A program made the translations under genes and the position numbers. A stretch of DNA of 64,000 nt from Streptomyces mayonensis (GTDB lineage: Bacteria; Actinomycetota; Actinomycetes; Streptomycetales; Streptomycetaceae): assembly GCF_018982965.1 (NCBI RefSeq), contig NZ_JACBYP010000036.1, positions 1 through 64,000 on the forward strand. The letters are read 5' to 3'. Below are positions 26,920-34,955 of the stretch, in pieces; within the stretch, counting starts at the first letter, position 1; each line of letters begins with the position of its first letter. The notes beneath the pieces are model-generated. The model did not search any database. It was not told where the DNA came from and saw nothing but the letters and a program-made list of their open reading frames with translations.

Positions 26920-28533
26920 ATGACGGACGCGCAGGCCCCGGAACTCACCGGCACGAACCCCCTCGCCCCCACCCCGGAGGGCGCCCGCACCGCTGCCGAC
27001 GTGGTCACGCCCGAGCTGGTCGCCCAGCTCACCAAGGGCGTGGCCGGGTCCGGCCGCACCGCCAACCACACCCCCTTCACCGGCGAGAAACTGGCCGACC
27101 TGCCCGAATCCACGCCCGAGGACGTGGCCGGCGCCTTCGAGCGGGCCCGGGCCGCCCAGGCCGTGTGGGCGCGCACTCCCGTACGACAGCGTGCCGCCGT
27201 GCTGCTCCGCTTCCACGACCTGGTGCTGGCGCGCCAGGCCGAGGTCCTCGACCTCATCCAGCTGGAGACCGGCAAGGCCCGTCTGCACGCCCACGAGGAG
27301 GTCCAGGCCGTCGCCGTCGCCGCCCGGCACTACGGCCGCAAGGGGCCCGCCTACCTGCGGCCCAGGCGGCACACCGGCGCCGTGCCGACCCTCACCAAGG
27401 TCACCGAACTGCGCCACCCCCGCGGTGTCGTCGGCCAGATCGCCCCCTGGAACTACCCGCTGGAACTGTCCGTCGGCGACGCGATCCCCGCGTTCGTGGC
27501 GGGCAACGCCGTCGTCATGAAGCCCGACACCGAGACCTGCCTCACCGCGCTGTGGGCCCGCGACCTGCTCATCGAGGCCGGCCTGCCCGCCGAGGTCTTC
27601 CAGGTCGTCCTCGGTGAGGGTCCGGTCGTCGGCCCCGAGGTCGTCAGGCACGCGGACTACGTCTCCTTCACCGGCTCCACCCGCACCGGCCGCGAGGTCG
27701 CCCAGGGGGCCGCCGCCCGCCTGGTCGGCGTCTCCCTCGAACTGGGCGGCAAGAACGCCATGCTGGTCCTGGAGGACGCCGACATCGAGAAGGCCGCCGC
27801 GGGCGCCGTCCGTGCCTGCTTCTCGTCGGCGGGGCAGCTCTGCATCTCCATCGAGCGCCTCTACGTCCACGAGTCCGTCGCCGACGCCTTCCTGGAGCGC
27901 TTCGCCGCGCGCACCAGGGCGATGCGGCTCGGCACCTCCCTCTCCTACGGCGCCGACATGGGCTCGCTGGTGGGCGACCGGCAGCTGGAGACCGTGCGGC
28001 GCCATGTCGCGGACGCCGTGGAGCGGGGCGCGAAGCTCGTCGCCGGCGGTGTCGCACGTCCGGACATCGGCCCGTACTTCTACGAGCCGACCATCCTCGA
28101 CGGCGTCGCGGCGCCCATGACGGTGTGCGCCGAGGAGACCTTCGGCCCGGTCGTCTCCGTGTACCGCTTCAAGACCGAGGACGAGGCGGTCGAGCACGCC
28201 AACTCCACGCCGTACGGCCTGAACTCCGCGGTCTGGACGAAGGACGCCCGGCGCGGCCGCGACGTCGCCGCCCGCCTGCGCACCGGCACCGTCAACATCA
28301 ACGAGGGCTACGCCTCCGCCTACGGCAGCGTCCAGTCGCCGATGGGCGGCATGAAGGACTCGGGCCTCGGCCGCCGGCACGGCTCCGAGGGCATCCTCAA
28401 GTACACCGAGGCCCAGACGGTCGCCCAGCAGCGGCTGCTGCCGATGGCGCCGTCACTGGGGATGGACGACGAGAAGTACGCGGCGTTCATGAGCCGCAGC
28501 CTGCGCCTGATGAAGGCGTTCCGCTTCCGCTGA
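26920..28533 (+). CDS. gabD: Succinate-semialdehyde dehydrogenase (ALDH family)
   Basis: A 537-aa aldehyde dehydrogenase, long for the family because of about 40 extra N-terminal residues. Motifs: general base E274 in LELGGK, catalytic C308 in GQLC, and the NAD-site PWNYPL. Best matched to actinobacterial GabD2-type succinate-semialdehyde dehydrogenases, which oxidise succinate semialdehyde to succinate with NAD(P). There is no Shine-Dalgarno, but TACCCT (26907-26912) ends seven bases before the ATG, so a leaderless mRNA is likely. It is followed 83 bp later by the GMC oxidoreductase on the same strand. Substrate specificity is inferred only. Confidence 0.85.
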   Translation: MTDAQAPELTGTNPLAPTPEGARTAADVVTPELVAQLTKGVAGSGRTANHTPFTGEKLADLPESTPEDVAGAFERARAAQAVWARTPVRQRAAVLLRFHDLVLARQAEVLDLIQLETGKARLHAHEEVQAVAVAARHYGRKGPAYLRPRRHTGAVPTLTKVTELRHPRGVVGQIAPWNYPLELSVGDAIPAFVAGNAVVMKPDTETCLTALWARDLLIEAGLPAEVFQVVLGEGPVVGPEVVRHADYVSFTGSTRTGREVAQGAAARLVGVSLELGGKNAMLVLEDADIEKAAAGAVRACFSSAGQLCISIERLYVHESVADAFLERFAARTRAMRLGTSLSYGADMGSLVGDRQLETVRRHVADAVERGAKLVAGGVARPDIGPYFYEPTILDGVAAPMTVCAEETFGPVVSVYRFKTEDEAVEHANSTPYGLNSAVWTKDARRGRDVAARLRTGTVNINEGYASAYGSVQSPMGGMKDSGLGRRHGSEGILKYTEAQTVAQQRLLPMAPSLGMDDEKYAAFMSRSLRLMKAFRFR

Positions 28534-28616
28534 GCGGCCCGCCGCCCCCCCGTACGCCCCCATACGCACCCGTTTCCGTATCCGTACCCGTACCCCGTTC
28601 TCGACGAGGAGAGCAC

Positions 28617-30467
28617 GTGTCGCAGGAGAAGACTGTCCAGACCCGGGACGAGAGCGGGTACGACTACGACGTCCTCATAGTCGGCTCCGGCTTCGGCGGC
28701 TCGGTCTCCGCACTGCGCCTCACCGAGAAGGGCTACCGCGTCGGTGTCCTGGAGGCCGGCCGCCGCTTCACCCGCGAGTCGCTGCCCAGGAACTCCTGGG
28801 ACCTGAAGAACTACCTCTGGGCGCCGAAGCTCGGCATGTTCGGCATCCAGCGCATCCATCTCCTCGGCAATGTCATGGTCCTGGCAGGAGCAGGCGTGGG
28901 CGGCGGCTCCCTGAACTACGCCAACACCCTCTACGTGCCGCCGAAACCGTTCTTCGACGACCCCCAGTGGCGGGACATCACCGACTGGCAGGAGGAGCTG
29001 ACGCCGTACTACGACCAGGCCCGGCGCATGCTCGGGGTCCGCCTCAACCCGACGATGACCCCTTCCGACGTGCACCTGAAGGCCGCCGCCGAGCGGATGG
29101 GCTGCGGCGACACCTTCCACATGGCGCCGGTCGGCGTCTTCTTCGGCGACGGCGAGGACGCCGACGGCACGGCGCGGGCGACCCCCGGCGAGCAGGTGCC
29201 CGACCCGTACTTCGGCGGCGTGGGGCCCGAGCGCAAGGCCTGCAACGAGTGCGGCGAGTGCATGACCGGCTGCCGGCACGGCGCGAAGAACACCCTGAAC
29301 GAGAACTACCTGTACCTCGCGGAGAAGGCCGGTGCGGTCGTCCACCCGATGACCACGGCCGTCTCCGTCACGGAGGACTCGCGCGGCGGGTTCGCGATCG
29401 CCACGCTCCCCACCGCCCGCAGGAAGCACCGCCCGAAGAACGGCAAGGACCGTACGACGGGGGAGCCGGGCCGCACCTTCACCGCCCGCCGCGTCGTCCT
29501 CGCCGCCGGCACCTACGGCACCCAGACTCTGCTGCACCGCATGAAGGCGGGCGGACAGCTCCCGTACCTGTCCGACCGGCTCGGCGGGCTGACCCGCACC
29601 AACTCCGAGGCACTGGTGGGCGCCCAGACCGACGACCGGCGTTACCGCAGGGCCACCGGCGAGCCGCACGCCGACTTCACGCGCGGCGTCGCCATCACGT
29701 CCTCCGTCCACCCCGACGCCAGCACCCACATCGAACCGGTGCGTTACGGCAAGGGCTCCAACTCGATGGGCGGCCTGTCGATCCTCCAGGTCCCGTACGC
29801 CGGCGAGAAGGGCTCGGGTGCCTCCCGCGTCCTGGGCTTCCTGGGGCACGCGGCCAAGCACCCGTTGCTCGTCCTGCGCTCCCTGTCCAACCGCAAGTGG
29901 TCGGAGCGGACCATCATCGGCCTGGTCATGCAGTCCCTGGACAACTCGCTGACCACGCACCTGAAACCGTCGGGCGTCGGCAAGGGCCTGCTCACCGCCC
30001 GACAGGGCCACGGCTCGCCCAACCCCAAGCAGATCAGGGCCGCGACCGAGGGCGCCTCCGCGCTCGCCGCCGAGATCAACGGCTTCGCCGGCTCCAACGT
30101 GGGTGAACTGATGGGCATGCCGCTCACCGCCCACTTCCTCGGCGGCTGTCCCATCGGCGCCACCCGCGAGACCGGCGTCATAGACCCGTACCACCGCCTC
30201 TTCGGCCACCCCGGCATCTCGGTCGTGGACGGCGCCGCCGTCTCGGCCAACCTGGGCGTCAACCCCTCCCTGACCATCACGGCACAGGCCGAGCGTGCGA
30301 TGTCCTACTGGCCGAACAAGGGCGAGAGCGACCCGCGTCCCGCCCAGGGTGGCGCGTACGAACGCCTCGCGCCCGTCGAGCCCGGCTCCCCGGCGGTCCC
30401 GGCGGAGGCCTTCGGCGCACTCCGGCTGCCCTTCCTGGGCATGCCCACGGTGCCGCCTAAGCGGTAG
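28617..30467 (+). CDS. GMC oxidoreductase, cholesterol-oxidase-like
   Basis: A 616-aa FAD-dependent oxidoreductase. The dinucleotide-binding VGSGFGGSVSALRLTEKGY lies at about residues 22-40, a second FAD contact at GAGVGGGSLNYAN, and the C-terminal GMC region at GGCPIG then NPSLTITAQAERA. A cysteine-rich CNECGECMTGCRHGAKNT, shared with mycobacterial ChoD-like proteins, is present near 200. Likely oxidises a sterol or other hydroxylated lipid; substrate unproven. No secretion signal. GTG 28617 follows GAGGAGAG. Probably co-transcribed with the upstream aldehyde dehydrogenase. The stop codon is followed at once by purine-rich repeats. Confidence 0.85.
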   Translation: MSQEKTVQTRDESGYDYDVLIVGSGFGGSVSALRLTEKGYRVGVLEAGRRFTRESLPRNSWDLKNYLWAPKLGMFGIQRIHLLGNVMVLAGAGVGGGSLNYANTLYVPPKPFFDDPQWRDITDWQEELTPYYDQARRMLGVRLNPTMTPSDVHLKAAAERMGCGDTFHMAPVGVFFGDGEDADGTARATPGEQVPDPYFGGVGPERKACNECGECMTGCRHGAKNTLNENYLYLAEKAGAVVHPMTTAVSVTEDSRGGFAIATLPTARRKHRPKNGKDRTTGEPGRTFTARRVVLAAGTYGTQTLLHRMKAGGQLPYLSDRLGGLTRTNSEALVGAQTDDRRYRRATGEPHADFTRGVAITSSVHPDASTHIEPVRYGKGSNSMGGLSILQVPYAGEKGSGASRVLGFLGHAAKHPLLVLRSLSNRKWSERTIIGLVMQSLDNSLTTHLKPSGVGKGLLTARQGHGSPNPKQIRAATEGASALAAEINGFAGSNVGELMGMPLTAHFLGGCPIGATRETGVIDPYHRLFGHPGISVVDGAAVSANLGVNPSLTITAQAERAMSYWPNKGESDPRPAQGGAYERLAPVEPGSPAVPAEAFGALRLPFLGMPTVPPKR

Positions 30468-30524
30468 CGAAAAGAACGGGAAGAGCAGAAAGACAGAAAG
30501 AGCGGGAAGAGCAGAAAGAGGGGA
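30468..30524 (+). repeat. Purine-rich degenerate 9-nt repeats after GMC stop codon
   Basis: Units of about nine bases such as gaacgggaa, gagcagaaa, gagcgggaa and gagcagaaa follow the stop codon directly; the 17-mer cgggaagagcagaaaga occurs twice, 26 bp apart. Almost all bases on the plus strand are purines. The rest of the gap to 30784 shows nothing I can name. Confidence 0.7.
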
Positions 30525-30784
30525 GCGGCGGGGACGTTGTCCGTCGGCCGGCCCCGGGCGTCCCCGGAGCCGACCGTTCTCTGGGTGACCGGGCTGCTGT
30601 CCCCTGCCGTCCGGTCACTTTCCTGGAGCGAGGTCCCACGACGTACGGAACGATCCGCACGTCTCATCGCTCCAGCGAGCCACGCGTGGTTCTTTCGGGC
30701 CCGCCCCTGGCTGACACGGACACCGGGACCAACGAAGCCGCTCGCGCGCCGGTCACGCTCCGTACGGGTGAGAAGACGCCGAAC

Positions 30785-30901
30785 TCAGATGCGACCCTCG
30801 GACCCGTCCCTCAAACCCGCTCCTCAGACCTGCTCCTCAGGCCTGTCCCGCAGACCTGCCCCTCAGTCCTGTCCGTCAGGTCCGTCCTTCAGATCTGTCC
30901 C
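30785..30901 (-). repeat. Nine tandem 13-nt repeats ending in the chorismate mutase stop
   Basis: Nine consecutive degenerate units of exactly 13 bases with approximate consensus TCAGACCTGTCCC on the plus strand, starting at 30785 and every 13 bases to 30889. The last unit contains the stop codon (TCA on the plus strand at 30889-30891) of the minus-strand chorismate mutase, so the array extends from the 3' end of that gene. Confidence 0.8.
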
Positions 30902-31230
30902 CGGCACAGCTCCAGCATCGTCATCGCCAGCGCCGTGCCGGGCTTGCCCAGCGCCTGCCGGTAGTGGTCGAGCACCTCCATCTCGCGGGAGAGGTTCACG
31001 CGCCGGCCGCCGGAAGTGATCCTCGCCTCCTGGATGACGGCGGAGACGGCCATCCGTTCCTGGATCAGTCCGATGATCCGGTCGTCCAGGCTGTCGATGC
31101 GCTCCCGGGCGCCGGTGATCACGTCGGCGGCCTCGGGGGTGCGGGCGCCGGTCTTGTCCGCGGCGGTTCCGGAGGTGCGGGTGCCGGAGGCGGAGGCTTC
31201 GGAGGTGGGGACGGTGGTGGTTGCGGTCAT
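30889..31230 (-). CDS. Monofunctional chorismate mutase (AroQ type)
   Basis: A 113-aa protein. After about 35 disordered Thr/Ala-rich residues comes an AroQ fold: RERIDSLDDRIIGLIQERMAV, then ARITSGGRRVNLSREMEVL and the C-terminal helix. It converts chorismate to prephenate, the branch point to Phe and Tyr. The ATG is preceded by GAGGAG with seven bases spacing. Upstream on the same strand are a hairpin and a 23-aa leader peptide with rare Phe and Tyr codons, suggesting attenuation. The 3' end runs into 13-nt tandem repeats. No other aromatic pathway gene is adjacent. Confidence 0.9.
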   Translation of the reverse strand: MTATTTVPTSEASASGTRTSGTAADKTGARTPEAADVITGARERIDSLDDRIIGLIQERMAVSAVIQEARITSGGRRVNLSREMEVLDHYRQALGKPGTALAMTMLELCRGQI

Positions 31231-31286
31231 GGCGGGCTCCTCGCTGGGGTGGCGGTGCCCCGGTCTCCGACAGACTCCGCAAACGC

Positions 31287-31321
31287 CAGGCGCCCCGGGC
31301 CTTGTCGGCCCGGGGCGCCTG
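31287..31321 (-). promoter_or_regulatory. 15-bp attenuator-type hairpin before chorismate mutase
   Basis: CAGGCGCCCCGGGCC (31287-31301) is perfectly complementary to GGCCCGGGGCGCCTG (31307-31321) with a five-base loop. It lies between the predicted leader peptide and the chorismate mutase gene on the minus strand. There is no T-run, but such GC stems act as terminators in Streptomyces. Confidence 0.65.
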
Positions 31322-31341
31322 GGAAGTCGCTTGTCAGTTGC

Positions 31342-31413
31342 TCAAGCAGCACGACCATGGCAGCCGGTGGGCCGGTTGCCATAGGTAAACAGGAAAGTGC
31401 TCTGCTTGTGCAT
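31342..31413 (-). CDS. Probable leader peptide (23 aa) for chorismate mutase
   Basis: A short ORF starting MHKQSTFLFTYGN. Its Phe9 codon is TTT and Tyr11 codon is TAT, both very rare in this genome and both products of the chorismate mutase branch. The coding sequence holds an internal hairpin (GGCAACCGG with CCGGCTGCC), and the stop is 20 bases before the 15-bp hairpin. This is the layout of ribosome-mediated attenuation: stalling at scarce Phe/Tyr-tRNA would change downstream folding. Leaderless start, see promoter. Inference from architecture only. Confidence 0.5.
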   Translation of the reverse strand: MHKQSTFLFTYGNRPTGCHGRAA

Positions 31414-31419
31414 GGAGCC

Positions 31420-31448
31420 AGTATGCCCCGGGAACGGTTCGCGACCAA
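31420..31448 (-). promoter_or_regulatory. Promoter for leader peptide and chorismate mutase
   Basis: On the minus strand TTGGTC (31448-31443), 17 bases, CATACT (31425-31420), then six bases to the leader ATG at 31413. The predicted start of transcription coincides with the ATG, that is a leaderless mRNA. Confidence 0.55.
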
Positions 31449-31642
31449 GCCGGTTCGCATGGTGAGATCCGGCCACGTGAGATCCGGCACGACGGCGACC
31501 GGTCGGGCAGCCGAGGGCCGGTGCCGGTGCCGGTGCCCGTGCCGGTCGGCTCCGCCTCCGCCCCCGTCAGGGACGGGGCGCGTGGGCGTCTCGGTAGAAT
31601 CGGGAGCAGCAGACTCCCCGCCCGACCGCCGGAAGGCACCCC

Positions 31643-33223
31643 GTGTCATCAGCGACTCCCGCTGCCGCCGCCCCCGACACCGTCCTGGTTGTCGACTTCG
31701 GTGCGCAGTACGCCCAGCTCATCGCCCGTCGTGTCCGCGAGGCGCGGGTCTACAGCGAGATCGTGCCGAGCTCCATGCCGGTCGAGGAGATCCTCGCCAA
31801 GAACCCGGCGGCCATCATCCTCTCCGGCGGCCCCTCGTCGGTGTACGAGCCGGGCGCCCCGACCGTCGACCGCGCCCTGTTCGAGGCAGGCGTCCCCGTC
31901 TTCGGCATGTGCTACGGCTTCCAGCTGATGGCGCAGGCCCTCGGCGGCACCGTCGACAACTCCGGCGCCCGCGAGTACGGCCGTACCGACCTCGCGGTCT
32001 CCAAGCCGTCCTCCACCCTCTTCGAGGGCACCCCCGCCGAGCAGGCCGTGTGGATGTCGCACGGTGACGCCTGCTCGGCCGCCCCCGAGGGCTTCACCGT
32101 CACCGGCTCCACGGACGTCGTCCCGGTCGCCGCCTTCGAGAACGACGAGAAGAAGCTCTACGGCGTCCAGTACCACCCCGAGGTCATGCACTCCACGCAC
32201 GGGCAGCAGGTGCTGGAGCACTTCCTGTACCGGGGCGCGGGCCTGACCCCGGACTGGACCATGGGCAACGTCATCGACGAGCAGGTCGCGGTCATCCGCG
32301 AGCAGGTCGGCGACAAGCGCGCCATCTGCGGCCTGTCCGGCGGCGTGGACTCCGCGGTCGCCGCGGCCCTCGTCCAGAAGGCCATCGGCTCCCAGCTGAC
32401 CTGCGTCTACGTCGACCACGGCCTGATGCGCAAGGGCGAGACCGAGCAGGTCGAGAAGGACTTCGTGGCGGCGACCGGCGTACAGCTGAAGATCGTGGAC
32501 GCCGGCGAGCGGTTCCTGGGGGCGCTGGCCGGGGTGTCCGACCCCGAGGAGAAGCGGAAGATCATCGGGCGCGAGTTCATCCGCGTCTTCGAGCAGGCGC
32601 AGCTGGAGATCATGCAGGAGGAGGGCCCCGAGGTCGCCTTCCTCGTCCAGGGCACGCTCTACCCGGACGTCGTCGAGTCCGGCGGCGGCACCGGCACGGC
32701 GAACATCAAGTCCCACCACAACGTGGGCGGCCTCCCCGACGACATCGAGTTCGAGCTGGTCGAGCCGCTGCGCAAGCTGTTCAAGGACGAGGTCCGGATG
32801 GTCGGCCAGGAGCTGGGCCTGCCGGAGGAGATCGTCCAGCGCCAGCCGTTCCCCGGCCCCGGCCTCGGCATCCGCATCGTCGGCGAGGTCACCAGGGAGC
32901 GGCTCGACCTGCTCCGCGAGGCCGACGCCATCGCCCGCGAGGAGCTGACGGCGGCCGGCCTCGACCGCGAGATCTGGCAGTGCCCGGTGGTGCTGCTCGC
33001 CGACGTCCGCTCCGTGGGCGTCCAGGGCGACGGCCGCACCTACGGTCACCCGATCGTGCTGCGGCCGGTCTCCTCCGAGGACGCCATGACCGCCGACTGG
33101 TCCCGGCTGCCGTACGAGGTGCTCTCCAGGATCTCGACCCGGATCACCAACGAGGTCAAGGACGTCAACCGCGTCGTCCTCGACGTGACGTCGAAGCCGC
33201 CGGGGACCATCGAGTGGGAGTGA
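31643..33223 (+). CDS. guaA: GMP synthase (glutamine-hydrolysing)
   Basis: A 526-aa enzyme converting XMP to GMP with ATP and glutamine. N-terminal class I glutamine amidotransferase: nucleophile C90 in GMCYGFQ, then YHPEV with the His/Glu of the triad. Then the ATP-pyrophosphatase domain with P-loop GLSGGVDSAVAAAL, and the C-terminal dimerisation domain ending KPPGTIEWE, the conserved end of GuaA. GTG 31643 follows GGAAGG with eight bases spacing. Complete, no anomalies. It completes GMP synthesis started by guaB at 8269, about 22 kb away. Confidence 0.97.
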   Translation: MSSATPAAAAPDTVLVVDFGAQYAQLIARRVREARVYSEIVPSSMPVEEILAKNPAAIILSGGPSSVYEPGAPTVDRALFEAGVPVFGMCYGFQLMAQALGGTVDNSGAREYGRTDLAVSKPSSTLFEGTPAEQAVWMSHGDACSAAPEGFTVTGSTDVVPVAAFENDEKKLYGVQYHPEVMHSTHGQQVLEHFLYRGAGLTPDWTMGNVIDEQVAVIREQVGDKRAICGLSGGVDSAVAAALVQKAIGSQLTCVYVDHGLMRKGETEQVEKDFVAATGVQLKIVDAGERFLGALAGVSDPEEKRKIIGREFIRVFEQAQLEIMQEEGPEVAFLVQGTLYPDVVESGGGTGTANIKSHHNVGGLPDDIEFELVEPLRKLFKDEVRMVGQELGLPEEIVQRQPFPGPGLGIRIVGEVTRERLDLLREADAIAREELTAAGLDREIWQCPVVLLADVRSVGVQGDGRTYGHPIVLRPVSSEDAMTADWSRLPYEVLSRISTRITNEVKDVNRVVLDVTSKPPGTIEWE

Positions 33224-33227
33224 CTCC

Positions 33228-33710
33228 CTAGGTACGCCTGAGGGTGCGCAAAGGCTTTCCGGGCTGCCAGACCTCGACGACGAGGTACGCGTCGTCGACG
33301 TGAGTGCGCACGACCTCCGTCAGCTCGGTACGGAAGAGGTGGAACGGCTCCGGCGGTTCCACCTCCTTCGCGTATCCGGCCTTCGCCTCCGGGCTGTCGA
33401 CCTCGGCCGCCCGGCCGCTGACCCGCACGTCCCCGCCACCCATCCCGGTGCCGTCCCCGGGGTTCGCCTGCAGCGTGAAGCGCGGGTCGCGGCGCAGGTC
33501 CAGTGCCTTCAGCGAGTCCGCCATCATGCCGAGCCACAGCTCGCCGCCCACGAAACGCACCTCCAGGCCGGTGGTGCGGGGCGAGCCGTCCTTGCGGAGG
33601 GTGGCGAGGACGTGGTGCGTGTACGCGCCGAAGCGTGCTTCGACGGTGCGGGCCAGGACGGGCTCGGCGGTGGCGAAACCGGCCCAGTTCACGGGAATGG
33701 CTGGGGTCAT
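33228..33710 (-). CDS. Pyridoxamine-phosphate-oxidase-fold protein
   Basis: A 160-aa split-barrel protein of the pyridoxamine 5'-phosphate oxidase-like superfamily (ATLRKDGSPRTTGLEVRFVGGELWLGM, given here only in part: RKDGSPRTTGLEVRF). Members bind FMN, F420 or heme; cofactor here unknown. Start taken at ATG 33710 since the upstream extension has no coding character. No ribosome-binding site is seen. It converges tail-to-tail on guaA with only four bases between the stop codons. Confidence 0.75.
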   Translation of the reverse strand: MTPAIPVNWAGFATAEPVLARTVEARFGAYTHHVLATLRKDGSPRTTGLEVRFVGGELWLGMMADSLKALDLRRDPRFTLQANPGDGTGMGGGDVRVSGRAAEVDSPEAKAGYAKEVEPPEPFHLFRTELTEVVRTHVDDAYLVVEVWQPGKPLRTLRRT

Positions 33711-33956
33711 ACGACCAGTGTGTGCCCGAAAACCGACACCCTCTGTCGCGTATCGGGGCGGGAGCTGTCCTCCCGGCCGCCTCAGCGGTAACTTCCGGCC
33801 CGTGAGGCCCATCCCGGTACCCGGTGCGGTACCGACATGCGCTACCGGTGTGCGGTGCGCGGTGCGCGGTGTGCGGTGGCGGTGCGCCGCTGCCGGTGCG
33901 CGGTGCCGGATCGGATCGCCGCAGGGCCCGGCAGGCCAGAGGCAGACGGAGGACAC

Positions 33957-34760
33957 ATGCACGGGACGCCCGGGGCCACTCCGCCCCCGCCGCTGCCCAC
34001 CGACCGGCTGCGGTTCGCGATGCCGCCGATGCACGACTCGGTCGAGGACGAACGCAGGCACCGCAAGGAACGGCTCGCGGGGGCGCTGCGCGTCTTCGGG
34101 CGGTACGGCTTCGAGGACGGGGTCTCCGGGCACATCACGGCCCGCGACCCCGAGTACAGCGACTGCTTCTGGGTCAATCCCTTCGGCATGCCCTTCGCGC
34201 ACATCACGGTGAGCGATCTCGTGCTGGCCAACTCCGAGGGCCAGGTGGTGGAGGGCGGCCACCACGTGAACCAGGCCGCCTTCACCATGCACTCCCAGGT
34301 CCACGCCCTGCGCCCGGACGTGGTCGCCGTCGCCCACTGCCACTCGGTGCACGGGCGCGCGCTCGCCGCCCTCGGCGACCTGCTCGACCCGATCACCCAG
34401 GAGAGCTGCGCCTTCTACGAGGACCACGCCCTGTACGACTCCTACTCCGGCGTCACCGTCGACGCGGAGGAGGGCCGGCGCATCGCGCGGGTGCTCGGCT
34501 CCGGCAAGGCGCTCGTCCTGCGCAACCACGGGCTGATGACGGTCGGCGACTCGGTGGACGCGGCGGCCTGGTGGTTCCTGTCGCTGGAACGGTCCTGCCA
34601 GGTGCAGCTGACGGCGAAGGCCGCGGGCCGGCCGGTGCTGATCGACCACCGGCAGGCCGTGGCGACCCGGGAGCAGCTCGGCGGCGACCTGGTGGCGTGG
34701 ATCAACTACCAGCCGCTGTGGCGGCAGATCAGCCGCGCCGAGCCGGACCTGTTCGACTGA
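33957..34760 (+). CDS. Class II aldolase/adducin-family protein
   Basis: A 267-aa protein. The fold shows GHITARDPEYSDCFWVNP, then HSQVHALRPDVVAVAHCHS with the metal-binding histidine pair, and LRNHGLMTVG with the third histidine. Fuculose-phosphate aldolase relatives use a divalent metal to cleave or form C-C bonds, but this subgroup also contains decarboxylases and uncharacterised proteins. ATG 33957 follows CGGAGGAC, an excellent site; longer in-frame starts run into ggtgcgc-rich low-complexity DNA. Stands alone. Confidence 0.85.
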   Translation: MHGTPGATPPPPLPTDRLRFAMPPMHDSVEDERRHRKERLAGALRVFGRYGFEDGVSGHITARDPEYSDCFWVNPFGMPFAHITVSDLVLANSEGQVVEGGHHVNQAAFTMHSQVHALRPDVVAVAHCHSVHGRALAALGDLLDPITQESCAFYEDHALYDSYSGVTVDAEEGRRIARVLGSGKALVLRNHGLMTVGDSVDAAAWWFLSLERSCQVQLTAKAAGRPVLIDHRQAVATREQLGGDLVAWINYQPLWRQISRAEPDLFD

Positions 34761-34955
34761 CCTCGATCCCGCGACCTTCCCACGGGGCTTCCCGACCGGG
34801 TGGTCTTCCCGCCCGGGTCAACACGGCGATACCCGCGTCACCCGCGCTGAGCAGAGGTTAACGGGGGCGCCGGGCGCCAGAGGGTCGGCGTACGGCACAA
34901 TTCGTCGTCGTCGCAAGGGACTTGGAAGCGTGGGTGCGGAAGGCGGGCGTCGGGC

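Noticed and set aside
33840..33910. Run of ggtgcgc-like repeats before the class II aldolase
   Set aside because: Low-complexity high-GC sequence with no stable period; kept only as a note.
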